Assembly: GCF_010894435.1 (NCBI RefSeq)
Contig: NZ_JAAIXZ010000016.1
Span: 1-64,000 of the forward strand
Origin: Pyxidicoccus trucidator
Lineage (GTDB): Bacteria; Myxococcota; Myxococcia; Myxococcales; Myxococcaceae
Direction of reading: 5' to 3'
DNA: 64,000 nt
Both the position numbers and the translations under genes were made by a program. The notes beneath the pieces were generated by a model. It was not told where the DNA came from. It did no database searches and saw only the letters and a program-made list of their open reading frames with translations. Positions 1 through 8,719 of this stretch are shown here, piece after piece (position 1 is the first letter of the stretch; the number at the start of each line of letters is the position of its first letter).

Positions 1-130
1 CTACCCGCCGCCCGTGCTGCCCCGTACCGCCGTGCTGCCCGCCCTACCCGCCGCCCGTGCTGCCCCGTACCGCCGTGCTGCCCCGCCCTACCCGCCGCCC
101 GTGCTGCCCACCGCCGATGCTGCCGTCCTG
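1..130. repeat. Degenerate 43/44-bp GC-rich tandem repeat
   Basis: Two nearly identical units (1-43 and 44-87) begin with CTACCCGCCGCCCGTGCTGC; a third, diverging copy starts at 88 and decays by about 130. Because one unit is 43 bp and the next 44 bp, the reading frame shifts between copies, so the array does not encode a constant peptide repeat. Read on the plus strand it gives proline-rich stretches, on the minus strand glycine/arginine-rich ones. The array reaches the left edge, so its true length is unknown. Confidence 0.75.
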
Positions 131-426
131 CCCCGTCCTGCACCGTCCAACCCGCCGCCCGTACCGCCCTGCCCCCTACCGCGCCGTGCTTCTGCACCAC
201 TCCATAGCAGAGCGCGTGCCAAGCCTTGGACGTGACAAAAGCCAAGCATTTCCAGGCACTTGAGGGCAGCCCGCGAGCCTCGTGACTCGCGGCCCGGTAA
301 AAACTCCGGTGCGTCCGTTTCAGCGCAGCGAGCCCAGTACCGCGGCAGGGACGCCCCGGACACCCGCCTCCATGGCGCCCGCGCGAAGAAGCGGGCGACG
401 CTCGCTTGTCGCACCCGAGCGCCGGC
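131..426. other. Intergenic, no convincing gene
   Basis: Short open frames here are proline- or arginine-rich with no start signal or recognisable domain. A 7-bp inverted repeat (CCGCGAG at 271-277, CTCGCGG at 286-292) lies downstream of the minus-strand membrane-protein gene, but no T-rich tract follows it, so it is only a weak terminator candidate. Confidence 0.5.
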
Positions 427-3400
427 TCAATCCCAGTCACGCAGTCCGACGCGCACCCTCCGGACCATCAACTCCCATTCCTGGCGTCGCAGCGTGGCCA
501 GCACCCGCGCGCTGACGATTGCGAGCCCGGTGAGCGTCATCACCAGGAAGCCGACGCGGTGGTCCCTCAGGCCCGCGTTGAGCAGGTTGGCCACCACGTC
601 CAGCGTGAGGAAGAGCGTCCCCAGCGCGAGATAGGCGCGAATCTGCAGGGCCATTCCCACCGCCACGCCGAGCAGGCAGACACCGCCGAAGACGAGCGCG
701 TACGTCCCGTCCGCCGACTCCCCCACCCGCATCGCCAGCTTCGCGGCCGCGGGCACGTACAGCAGCAGTCCTCCGACGACGCGCACCGCGTTACGCGCCG
801 CCTGGGGCAGGCTCGACGTGAACAACTGGCTCAGCATCAGCAGCAGCAATCCGAGCGGCGCCAGGTACACCTCCAGCCCCTCCAGGCCATACGCGAGCGC
901 CGCGACGAGCAACGCCACGTTGCACGCCGCCGCGGCGAAGGCGCCGAACATGCGGCTGCGCTCCACCGCGCCCAGCGCCGCGTACAGCAGGCCCGAGCCC
1001 CCCGCGAGCAGCGCCGCCTCGCCTGTCGCGTCTCCGGGAAGCACCAGCGCCACGCCGATGGGCAGCAGCGCCGCGAACCGCCGTGTCGCCGCCTCCACCG
1101 GGCGCACCCCGGCCCGCCGCGCCAGCACCGTCACGCCCACCAGCACGAAGCCCAGCGCCAGCGCGAAGAGGGCGTCGTGCTCGGCTCGCAGGCCGGGCGC
1201 GTACAGGCCGCGCACCAGCGCGTAGACGCCCACCACCGCCACCTGCACGAAGTAGACGTGCCGGCCCGTGTGCGCGCGCCACGCGCAGTGCAGCGACACC
1301 AGCACCGAGAGCCCGATGGCGGAGATGGCCAGCGGCAGCGCCTCCTCCGACGCCCGGCCGCTCGTGGCGACGATGGCCAGCAGCAGCCCGCCCAGCACCA
1401 GCCACCCGTCACGCGCCCACCCCAGCCCGTCCGCCACGTCCTCCCGGCCTCGCTGCGTCCCCAGCCACGCCAGGTGCAGGGCGAGGACACTGCCCGCCGT
1501 GGCGAGCGCCAGCGCCGCGCCATGCGTCGTGAAGAGCTCCGCGTAGCCCGGCGACACATCCGTGCCGCTCGCTCGCATCACGATGAAGGCCATGAGCGAG
1601 GAGAGCACGGCGCTCCCCGCCACGCTGGACGCGCCCCAGGCGACGAGGCCCGCGAAGGCGCCCCGCCACTGGAAGGCCGCCACGAACGACGTCGTGGCGA
1701 CGAGGGCCAACGTCACCGGGAGCGCGGCGGAGTCCATCCACGAACCGCCCAGGCCCAGCAGCATCCTCCACAACAGGGTGGGCACGGCCAGCACGGGCGA
1801 TGTCGCCCCCGTCACCGCCAGCGCGTACACCAGCGCGACCACGGAGTAGCCCAGCGCGACCTGGTGCACGCGTACGCGCGTCACGCTCGGGTCCACACCC
1901 CGCCGCCTCGTCACCCAGGGACCGAGCACCACCACCGCGAGCCCCACCAGCGCCAGCACGGGGCCCGGCCACGACTCCAGGAAGGACACCCGGTGGGTCT
2001 GCGCAAGCACGAGCAGGAAGATGCCCACGCCCAGGACGGCACGTCCCTGCGAGCGAGCCCCTCCCGCGAAGAGCAGCGCGCCCGTCGCGAAGGCGAGCCC
2101 GGCCGCCGGCAACCCCGGCTGGAAGAACGCGGCGGCACAGACCAGCCCCACGGCGAAGACGGACCACCGGCGCAGGGCGTGCCTCAAGGGCTCGTGCCGC
2201 ACCCCGAACACGGCGCCCGCATAGACGAGTCCCGCGGCGGCGACGCCCGCGAACGCGCGCTGCCAGAGGAGGAAGAGCGTGTCTCCCGGCACGAGCCACG
2301 TCTCGGGCTGGAGCCAGTCCAGGGCCTGGGACGAGGCGAGCACCGCCGCGGCTGGCACCCACTGCCCGTCAGGAGGAAGCAGCGCGACCAGCCCCGGGCC
2401 GAACAGGTCCTGCCTCGCGGCCAGGAGCGCGGCGCCGGGCAGTCCCAGCAGCAGCCCCCATTGCACGATGAGCACCGAGCGGAAGGACCACGCCAGCAGC
2501 AGCGACAGCAGCGCCGCGCCCAGCAGCGTGAGCGGCGGCACCACCGCGAGCGCGCGAGAAGGGTCCGGCGCCCCGACACCCAGCGCGCTCTTCAGTTGGA
2601 CGAGGACCAGCGCGGCCACGCCCGCATGCGGCACCGCATGGTAGAGCCGGCCGTGGGTCGGGTTCTCCAAGAGCCTGCCCAGCGCGGGCCCGAAGCGCCG
2701 CGTCGCCAGCGCGAGCCCCCACAGCGCGATGCCAATGAGCGGCATGCGCCACGCGGACAGGTCGGGCGGAAGCGGCCGGCCCGCGCGGTTGAGGACCGCG
2801 GTGAGGGCGATGAAGCCGCCCCCCAGGGCCAGCGTCACCACCGAGCCGCGCAGGCGCCACGCGACGAAGCCTCGCGACACGAACGCCACCAGCGCGCTGG
2901 CCGTGAGCAGCGCTCCCGCGAGCAGCACCTGGGGCCGCTCGGCGTCATCCGGTACGGGCAGCCAGCTCACGAGGGCGAGCGTCGCGGCCACCACCTGCAA
3001 GAACACGGCGCCGGAGAAGCCATCCGTGAAGAGGTTGAGGCCCCGCGCGCCGAGAGGCAGCGGGAGGAAGCCGAGCAGCGTCCGCCCACGGGCACGGGCC
3101 ACGGGCGTCCCCTCCGGAGGCTGCGCCGGAACAGGACGGCGCAGCGCCGCGAAGACCGCGAAGCCGAGACCCACGGACGCGGAGACCAGCGCGGCTCGCG
3201 CCGAGCCGGGCTCGGACACGGTGTCCAGGAACTGCGCCACGACCAGCGCGAGGCCCGAGGCCGCGAGGAAGGCGACCAGCCGGCTCCCGTCCCTTCGAAC
3301 GCGCAGCAGCAGCAACGTCGACGCCAGCGCCGTGGGTACGCAGGCCAGCCCACCGCTCCAGCGCTCCGCGAAGGGAGCCAGCGCCTCGGGCAGCACCGGC

Positions 3401-5439
3401 ATCACGCCCACGGACAGCGCCACGCCCAGCGACGCCATCGCCAGGGACAGGTCATCCAGGGGCCGCAGCGCGTTGGCGTGCCCTTCGGGGTGGGCCCACG
3501 TCCCATGCGCGAGCCCGGCGAGGCCATAGAGCCCTCCCGCCAGCGCGAGGACGGCCAGGCTCGACGCGCTGCCAGCGAGCGCCGGCATGCCCGCGACGTA
3601 CGTGAGCGCACCAAACAGCATGGCGACGCCGCCCAGATAGTGCAGGCCCCGCCAGCGCCAGCCTCCCGCCACGTGGGCCGCCGCCGCGATGACCAGCCCC
3701 GTCAGCGCCTGGGGCCACACACCCTCGAAGGACCAGCCCCACGCCGCGCCCGTGACGACGGGCATGGCCAGGAGCGAGCCGACGACGCCCCACGCCAGCA
3801 GCCGGATGCGCGTGCCCTGGGGCACCGTCACCCGCGCCGCGAGCAACAGGCCCGCGCACACCGCCGCGCCCCCGAAGGCCCACCATGCGGGGCCCTCGGG
3901 CGCCTGCGTGCGTGAGAGCAGCACGCCCGCCAGCATCGCGGCCATCACCGCGGGATGGACCAGCGCCCGGCGCCGGGGCTCCAGCAGGAAGAAGACGCCC
4001 GCGGCCACCACCGGGGCGAGCGCCGAGGCCAGGTCCACCCAGAGGTCACCCACCGGCGCGGAGAACGCGCCCAGCGCGCCAGCGAGCGCACCGCTGGCCA
4101 CCACCGCGTGCGCCAGCGTCTCCACCACCGGGCCCGCGCGCGGATGCGCGTCCCGCACCGTGTCCGAAGTCGCCGCCGCCACCACCGAGGCCAGCGCTAC
4201 CGCCCACAGCGTCATGCCCGCGAACAGCGGAGTGCCCGCCTCCAGCGCATCGAAGCCGGACGGCGCGCTGGCCACGCAGAACAAAGCCAGACAGAGCGCC
4301 CCATAGAGCGCCGCGCCCACACCGACGAGCGAGGCCAGCCCAGGGCCCGCCGCCCGAGCGCGCCAGGCCGAGACGCCCACCGCCACCACCCCAGCGGACG
4401 CACAGAGCGCGCGCAGCCACGGCTCTTCCTGCAAGCCCATCAGCGGCAACCCGGCCAGCAGCGAGGGCCACAGCGCCACCGCCAGCGAAGCACCCGACAG
4501 CCCGTGCAGCAGACGTCCCGCCGCCCTCAGCGGAATGAGCCCTACCGCGGCGACGCCGAGCGCGACACCCACGCCCAGGAGCGGCAACAGCGCCACCAGC
4601 GCGGACAGCGCGACGAACACCACCGGCAGCAGCGCGAGGCCGATGCCCGCCAGGATGCGTCCGGCCGACAGCGAGCGCCGCGACAGGAAGACACCCAGGC
4701 CGATGAAGGCCGCGTGGTAGCCGAAGAGCGCGCCCGTGACGAGGAGCTGCCTCGGCACGCCGCCCAGCGCCCGCCACGCCTCGCGCACGCCCATGAGCGA
4801 GCCGCCCAGCACCAGCACCGCGCCGAGGAACCACCAGATGTAGTCGTTCAGGCGGGGCGTGTTCGTGGGGCCGCCGTCGTCCAGCGCCACCACCGCCTCC
4901 AGCCCGCCCCCCAGCCCGCCCGTGTGTCCCTGCGCGAAGAGCGCCTGCCCCGAGCCCAGCGCCGCGCCGAGGCCCACCTCGCTGGCGTCCTCCTCGGAGT
5001 CGTGCCCGCCATGGGCTCGCGCGCGCTTCCGGGCCGCCAGCTCCCGCTCCGCCTTCGCGGCCTCGTCCAGCGAGTGCGCCAGCGCCGTGCCCCAGCCGGG
5101 GCGCCACCCCGCCGCGCGGCGCAGGGAGCCGGCGACGTCATCCGCCCAGGCCTCCACACGGACGGCCTGGGCCTCCGGTGCCGGCTCCAGTGTCGGACTG
5201 ACGGCCTGTGGCAGGTCGAGCTGGGCCACCGGAGCTTCGTCGAGCGACTGTTCCAGCCGGCCCGCCGTGAGGTCATCGACGAGCCCGTCGTGGCGCCAGC
5301 GTTGGACGCGCTGTCGCAGCGTCTTCCGCACGAGGTCTTCGACGTGTGGCCTCGTGGGAGGAACGAGCGCGGTGCCGCACTCCGGACACGCGCCCCCCGG
5401 TTCTTCGGCGCGAACCCACGCGCAGCTTGGGCAGATCAT
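427..5439 (-). CDS. Giant polytopic membrane protein with N-terminal zinc ribbon
   Basis: About 1,670 residues. The ATG at 5439 is chosen because it places a zinc ribbon at the N-terminus: CPSC (Cys3, Cys6) and CPEC (Cys18, Cys21). The next 150 or so residues are soluble and charged. From about residue 200 to the C-terminus the protein is a long series of Leu/Ala/Val/Gly-rich hydrophobic segments with short charged loops, consistent with several dozen transmembrane helices. Large multi-pass proteins of this kind, some with zinc-ribbon heads, occur in bacteria as uncharacterised membrane families; I cannot name one with confidence and no catalytic motif is visible. It is encoded alone, with a 105-bp gap to the upstream oxidoreductase gene on the same strand. 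Function unknown. Confidence 0.85.
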   Translation of the reverse strand: MICPSCAWVRAEEPGGACPECGTALVPPTRPHVEDLVRKTLRQRVQRWRHDGLVDDLTAGRLEQSLDEAPVAQLDLPQAVSPTLEPAPEAQAVRVEAWADDVAGSLRRAAGWRPGWGTALAHSLDEAAKAERELAARKRARAHGGHDSEEDASEVGLGAALGSGQALFAQGHTGGLGGGLEAVVALDDGGPTNTPRLNDYIWWFLGAVLVLGGSLMGVREAWRALGGVPRQLLVTGALFGYHAAFIGLGVFLSRRSLSAGRILAGIGLALLPVVFVALSALVALLPLLGVGVALGVAAVGLIPLRAAGRLLHGLSGASLAVALWPSLLAGLPLMGLQEEPWLRALCASAGVVAVGVSAWRARAAGPGLASLVGVGAALYGALCLALFCVASAPSGFDALEAGTPLFAGMTLWAVALASVVAAATSDTVRDAHPRAGPVVETLAHAVVASGALAGALGAFSAPVGDLWVDLASALAPVVAAGVFFLLEPRRRALVHPAVMAAMLAGVLLSRTQAPEGPAWWAFGGAAVCAGLLLAARVTVPQGTRIRLLAWGVVGSLLAMPVVTGAAWGWSFEGVWPQALTGLVIAAAAHVAGGWRWRGLHYLGGVAMLFGALTYVAGMPALAGSASSLAVLALAGGLYGLAGLAHGTWAHPEGHANALRPLDDLSLAMASLGVALSVGVMPVLPEALAPFAERWSGGLACVPTALASTLLLLRVRRDGSRLVAFLAASGLALVVAQFLDTVSEPGSARAALVSASVGLGFAVFAALRRPVPAQPPEGTPVARARGRTLLGFLPLPLGARGLNLFTDGFSGAVFLQVVAATLALVSWLPVPDDAERPQVLLAGALLTASALVAFVSRGFVAWRLRGSVVTLALGGGFIALTAVLNRAGRPLPPDLSAWRMPLIGIALWGLALATRRFGPALGRLLENPTHGRLYHAVPHAGVAALVLVQLKSALGVGAPDPSRALAVVPPLTLLGAALLSLLLAWSFRSVLIVQWGLLLGLPGAALLAARQDLFGPGLVALLPPDGQWVPAAAVLASSQALDWLQPETWLVPGDTLFLLWQRAFAGVAAAGLVYAGAVFGVRHEPLRHALRRWSVFAVGLVCAAAFFQPGLPAAGLAFATGALLFAGGARSQGRAVLGVGIFLLVLAQTHRVSFLESWPGPVLALVGLAVVVLGPWVTRRRGVDPSVTRVRVHQVALGYSVVALVYALAVTGATSPVLAVPTLLWRMLLGLGGSWMDSAALPVTLALVATTSFVAAFQWRGAFAGLVAWGASSVAGSAVLSSLMAFIVMRASGTDVSPGYAELFTTHGAALALATAGSVLALHLAWLGTQRGREDVADGLGWARDGWLVLGGLLLAIVATSGRASEEALPLAISAIGLSVLVSLHCAWRAHTGRHVYFVQVAVVGVYALVRGLYAPGLRAEHDALFALALGFVLVGVTVLARRAGVRPVEAATRRFAALLPIGVALVLPGDATGEAALLAGGSGLLYAALGAVERSRMFGAFAAAACNVALLVAALAYGLEGLEVYLAPLGLLLLMLSQLFTSSLPQAARNAVRVVGGLLLYVPAAAKLAMRVGESADGTYALVFGGVCLLGVAVGMALQIRAYLALGTLFLTLDVVANLLNAGLRDHRVGFLVMTLTGLAIVSARVLATLRRQEWELMVRRVRVGLRDWD

Positions 5440-5544
5440 GATGGCCCCAGCATAGCGCCTACGGCCCCTCTTCAGCCCGGGGGGCCCCAATCACCTCCGA
5501 CTCCGCCCATGGGCCGCCCCCCGTTTGTCGGGCCTTCCCCCGTC

Positions 5545-6807
5545 TCAGGCGCCCTGCTCTTGCACCTCAAACGTCATGCCCGCCTTGCGCAGGCGCTCGA
5601 CGAGCCGCAGGCCCATGCACGAGGCAGGGGTGAGCACTCCGCCCTGGGTGGGAATCGCGTCGAACGCGAGGCTGAGCGCGGACTCGGCGAGCATGCGTGC
5701 CGTGGCCGCGTAGCCCGGGTCTCCCTTCGCCGCCACCTTGCCCTTCAGCCGCACCTCGCTCCCGGTGCGCGGCGAAGTGCCCTCGCCCAGCAGCCGCGCC
5801 ACGAAGTAGCCCCGCTCCCGCTCCTCCGTGGAAGGCCCCTCACCCGGCGCCGGCAGCACCTTCGCCTCCAGCAGCTTGCGCAGCGGCTTCACCTGCAGCG
5901 CGAGGAAGGCGCCACCCAGGCCCGCCGTCATGCTCGTGGCGCGCGCCAGCCCCCTCACCCCGGTGCCGTAGCCCGCCACCTCCGTGTAGCGGAAGTCGCG
6001 GCCCCAGGGATAGCCGAGCAGCGCATGGCTGCGCCTCACCACGCGCGTGTTCACCGCGGCCATGACGAAGGGCCCCGTCCATTGCCCCGCCTCCTGGCTG
6101 TAGCGCACCGTCGCCACGTCGCGCTCCGCCGGGTTGCGCGGCTGGCGCGGGTCCGGGTCCAGCGCCCGGGGGTTCCCCAGGATTCTGCGCACCGAGGGGT
6201 CCGCCGCCACCTCCTCCATCGCCTGCACCACGCTGGCCACCGTGCCGCCACTGGCGCCACCGCGCATCGGGCCCATGTAGAGGCGCACCGAGCCCAGGTG
6301 CCCGCCGTGCTTCTCGCGCATGTGCTCCTGCATCATCAGCACGCCCAGGTCCGACGGAATCGAGTCGAAGCCGCAGGTGTGGACGATGCGCGCGCCGCTG
6401 GCCCGCGCCTGCTCGTGGTGGGCGTCAATCATGCGCCGCATCCACTGCACCTCGCCCGTCAGGTCGCAGTAGTCCGTGCCCGCGCGGGCGCACGCCGCCA
6501 CCAGCTCGTTGCCATAGCGCGCGTAGGGGCCCACCGTGGTGCACACCACGCGCGTGCGCGTCACCAGCGCGTCCAGCGAGGCGGGGTCCTTCGCGTCCGC
6601 CACCAGCAGCGGCAGCTCCGCGCACGAGGGCGTCAGCGAGGCCAGGCCCCGGCGCACCTCCTCCAGCTTCTTGAGGTCCCGCCCCGCCAGCGCCCAGCGC
6701 GCACGGTGGGCATCCTGGTTCCGGGCGAGGTATTCGGCGACGAGGCGTCCGGTGAAGCCGGTGGCACCCCAGACGATGACGTCGAATTCTGCGGAGGACT
6801 TGCTCAT
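5545..6807 (-). CDS. Saccharopine dehydrogenase-like / trans-acting enoyl reductase family oxidoreductase
   Basis: 420 residues from the ATG at 6807; an upstream in-frame extension has no family-like sequence. The N-terminus (about residues 8-25) carries a Rossmann dinucleotide-binding loop, VWGATGFTGRL, followed by conserved family segments (TTVGPYARYGNELVAAC; YCDLTGE; HTCGFDSIPSDLG). Members of the saccharopine-dehydrogenase-like family include mycobacterial trans-acting enoyl reductases that reduce polyketide or lipid intermediates, but most bacterial members are uncharacterised. The nearby PKS is more than 11 kb away in a different transcription unit, so a link is speculative. NAD(P)-dependent reduction is the family expectation; the substrate is unknown. 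Confidence 0.85.
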   Translation of the reverse strand: MSKSSAEFDVIVWGATGFTGRLVAEYLARNQDAHRARWALAGRDLKKLEEVRRGLASLTPSCAELPLLVADAKDPASLDALVTRTRVVCTTVGPYARYGNELVAACARAGTDYCDLTGEVQWMRRMIDAHHEQARASGARIVHTCGFDSIPSDLGVLMMQEHMREKHGGHLGSVRLYMGPMRGGASGGTVASVVQAMEEVAADPSVRRILGNPRALDPDPRQPRNPAERDVATVRYSQEAGQWTGPFVMAAVNTRVVRRSHALLGYPWGRDFRYTEVAGYGTGVRGLARATSMTAGLGGAFLALQVKPLRKLLEAKVLPAPGEGPSTEERERGYFVARLLGEGTSPRTGSEVRLKGKVAAKGDPGYAATARMLAESALSLAFDAIPTQGGVLTPASCMGLRLVERLRKAGMTFEVQEQGA

Positions 6808-7016
6808 GGGCCCGGCACTCTGGCCGCGCGTCCCTGCCACCGCAACCCCGGCGTAGCCCCACTGCCGACAAGGATTCACGAGCGGGTCAGGAGGTGGCGG
6901 AGCGGTGCTTCCGGCTCGACTCCTGATTCCGCGGGCCACAATCGCTGGCGGCCGGGTCCCTCCAGGAATCAGGCACCCCACCGGATGAGGACTGCGTTTC
7001 CCACCCGGTGAGGTTC

Positions 7017-7034
7017 ACCGGCCTATCGGCCGGT
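7017..7034 (-). terminator. Hairpin downstream of class I lanthipeptide precursor
   Basis: Perfect 7-bp inverted repeat ACCGGCC-tatc-GGCCGGT located 8 bp past the stop of the minus-strand precursor gene. It lacks a downstream T-tract, so it could be an mRNA-stabilising hairpin or a weak terminator. A second, looser pair (CCTGATTCC at 6922-6930 and GGAATCAGG at 6964-6972) lies further downstream. Confidence 0.45.
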
Positions 7035-7042
7035 CAGGCGTT

Positions 7043-7189
7043 TCACAGCTCGCAGCGAGGACCGTACTCGGTGCAGACGGGCGTGGTGGCCTCCTTCTTG
7101 GCGGGAGAAGCTTCCACGTTCGAGAGGATGCGGACCGTCTCACGGCTCAGGCTCAGCTTCTTGGGCTGCTTGTTGTCGTGCGGGTTCAT
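7043..7189 (-). CDS. lanA: Class I lanthipeptide precursor peptide (LanA-like)
   Basis: 48 residues from the ATG at 7189, chosen over an ATG 13 codons upstream because AGGGAG sits about 9 nt before it. The leader (about 1-32) contains the stretch KKLSLSRETVRILS (residues 10-23), resembling the KLxLxKET-type leaders I associate with myxobacterial and Bacteroidetes class I lanthipeptides. The C-terminal part is short and holds two Cys (39, 46) with Thr35, Thr36 and Thr40. T36-P-V-C39 has the spacing of nisin ring B (TPxC), and Thr40 could ring with Cys46, so one or two methyllanthionines are possible. It lies divergent from adjacent lanC and lanB genes, which supports a RiPP precursor. Leader cleavage site and ring pattern are inferred. 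Confidence 0.8.
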   Translation of the reverse strand: MNPHDNKQPKKLSLSRETVRILSNVEASPAKKEATTPVCTEYGPRCEL

Positions 7190-7317
7190 GGCGTCGCGCT
7201 CCCTGATGAGGTTGTGAATCACCGCCAATGAGCGGCCCTCAAATCTTGCAACCCCGTCCAGGGCACCTCATCGCGTTCTCCGCATTCACATACCAATCGT
7301 CCAATTCACGACACTGA

Positions 7318-7348
7318 ATTATTACACTCTCCATGCAATGACAGTCAG
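7318..7348 (-). promoter_or_regulatory. Candidate promoter for the class I precursor gene
   Basis: On the minus strand a CTGACT (-35-like) element precedes an AATAAT (-10-like) element with 19 bp between them, in a stretch of the 249-bp divergent spacer that is clearly more AT-rich than its surroundings. This would give a 5' leader of about 120 nt before the precursor ATG. A short inverted repeat (AATTC at 7303-7307, GAATT at 7316-7320) overlaps it. No equally good box was found for the divergent lanC direction. Confidence 0.35.
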
Positions 7349-7438
7349 CGACTGAGAGCGATTTTCGATCCCATCGCGACGCCGACCTGCAAGATGGTTG
7401 TCTGGATTCGCGGCAAAAACGGAAGCGAGGAAGACGGC

Positions 7439-8719
7439 ATGCGGAGGACGGTGAGCTGGAGGCCCCTGCTGGAGGGCGCGGAGCGCGAGGCCGCCCTGCG
7501 GGCCCTGGGGCACATCCTCGAGGACCTTCCCCGCTTCGCGACCCGGGAGCCCCTGGCCACCTCCCTCGCCCAGGGAAAGACGGGCATGGCGGTCCTGTTC
7601 GCCTACCACGCGAGCGTCTGGCCGGACTCCCCTTCCGACGCGAGGGCGGACGCGCTGCTGGACGAGGTCACCGACGCGCTCGCCACCACGACGCTGCTGC
7701 CTGACCTGTACGACGGCTTTCCCGGCATCGCCTGGGCCGTCCAGCACGCCCAGGGAACGCCCGAGTCGCCCGACGAGGACCCGCTGACGGACATCGACGC
7801 CGCGCTCGCGGACTACCTCCAGACGCACCCCTGGCCCCACCGCTATGACCTCGTGAGCGGGCTGGTGGGGCTGGGCGTCTACATGCTGGAGCGCCTTCCC
7901 CGTCCCGGGGCCCGCCAGTGCCTGGAGCACGTGGTGGCACGGCTGGGCGAGCTCGCGGAGCCCGTGGGCGAGGGCCTTCGCTGGAAGACGCCTCCCCACC
8001 ACATCGAGGCCAGGTCCCGGGAGCGCTTTCCGCGGGGCTGCTACAACCTGGGCGTCGCGCATGGAGTCCCCGGCGTGCTGGCCGTGCTGGCGGGGGCCGT
8101 GGCCCACGGCGTCGCGGAGTCCTCCGCGCGGACCCTGCTCCAGGGTGGCTGGACGTGGCTGATGAAGCAGCGCGCGCCCGACTCCGCCACCGCGCGCTTT
8201 CCCACGCGGCTGGACGCCAGCGAAGAGCCACGCCACTGGCCGAGCCGTCCCGCGTGGTGCTACGGGGACCCCGGCGTGGCGCTCATCCTCCATGGCATCG
8301 CCCGCGCCGTGGGTGACGCCGACTGGGAGCGGGAGGCCCTCGCGCTCTGCCGCGAGACGGTGGCCCGCTGGAGCAGCCCCGAGCTCGTGAGGGACGCGGG
8401 CCTCTGCCATGGCGCGGCCGGCCTCGCGCACCTGTACAACCGGCTCTTCCAGGCCACGGGCGAGAGCCTCTTCGCGGACGCCGCGCGCCGCTGGTTCCGC
8501 CATGCCCTCTCACTCCGGCGGCCGGGCGTGGGCGTGGGCGGGTTCCAGACGCTGGAGTTCCTCCCCGAGGGCGGCGAGGCCTGGACGGACCAGCCAGGGC
8601 TGCTCGCGGGCGCCACCGGCATCGCCCTGGCACTGCTGGCGGCGACGTCCTCGGTGGAGCCCCGGTGGGACCGCCTGCTCCTCATGTCCCTGCGCTCCAG
8701 CCCCTCGCTTCAGTCATGA
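7439..8719 (+). CDS. lanC: Lanthionine synthetase C-like cyclase (LanC)
   Basis: 426 residues, about the usual LanC size. The start is placed at the ATG at 7439 because GAGGAAG precedes it by about 8 nt; an in-frame ATG at 7394 has no such signal. LanC enzymes are zinc proteins that add Cys thiols to dehydroalanine/dehydrobutyrine to close lanthionine rings. The zinc ligands are visible: Cys274 in WCYGDPG, and Cys323-His324 in LCHGAAG. Asp137 and His208 (in AHGVPG) match the positions of NisC Asp141 and His212. The alternating helices of an alpha/alpha barrel are apparent. Its stop overlaps the lanB start (ATGA), indicating translational coupling. Expected substrate is the dehydrated precursor encoded at 7043-7189. 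Confidence 0.93.
   Translation: MRRTVSWRPLLEGAEREAALRALGHILEDLPRFATREPLATSLAQGKTGMAVLFAYHASVWPDSPSDARADALLDEVTDALATTTLLPDLYDGFPGIAWAVQHAQGTPESPDEDPLTDIDAALADYLQTHPWPHRYDLVSGLVGLGVYMLERLPRPGARQCLEHVVARLGELAEPVGEGLRWKTPPHHIEARSRERFPRGCYNLGVAHGVPGVLAVLAGAVAHGVAESSARTLLQGGWTWLMKQRAPDSATARFPTRLDASEEPRHWPSRPAWCYGDPGVALILHGIARAVGDADWEREALALCRETVARWSSPELVRDAGLCHGAAGLAHLYNRLFQATGESLFADAARRWFRHALSLRRPGVGVGGFQTLEFLPEGGEAWTDQPGLLAGATGIALALLAATSSVEPRWDRLLLMSLRSSPSLQS

Noticed and set aside
406..3915. Long plus-strand open frame, His/Gln/Arg-rich
   Set aside because: Antisense to the giant membrane protein; composition is that of a third-position GC shadow and no domain is visible. Similar long shadows at 3955-7011, 13368-18425, 20695-25362, 26811-29561, 30494-32656 and 41624-44203 were rejected for the same reason.
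7303..7320. AATTC/GAATT inverted repeat in the lanA-lanC spacer
   Set aside because: Only 5-bp arms; too short to call an operator by eye.
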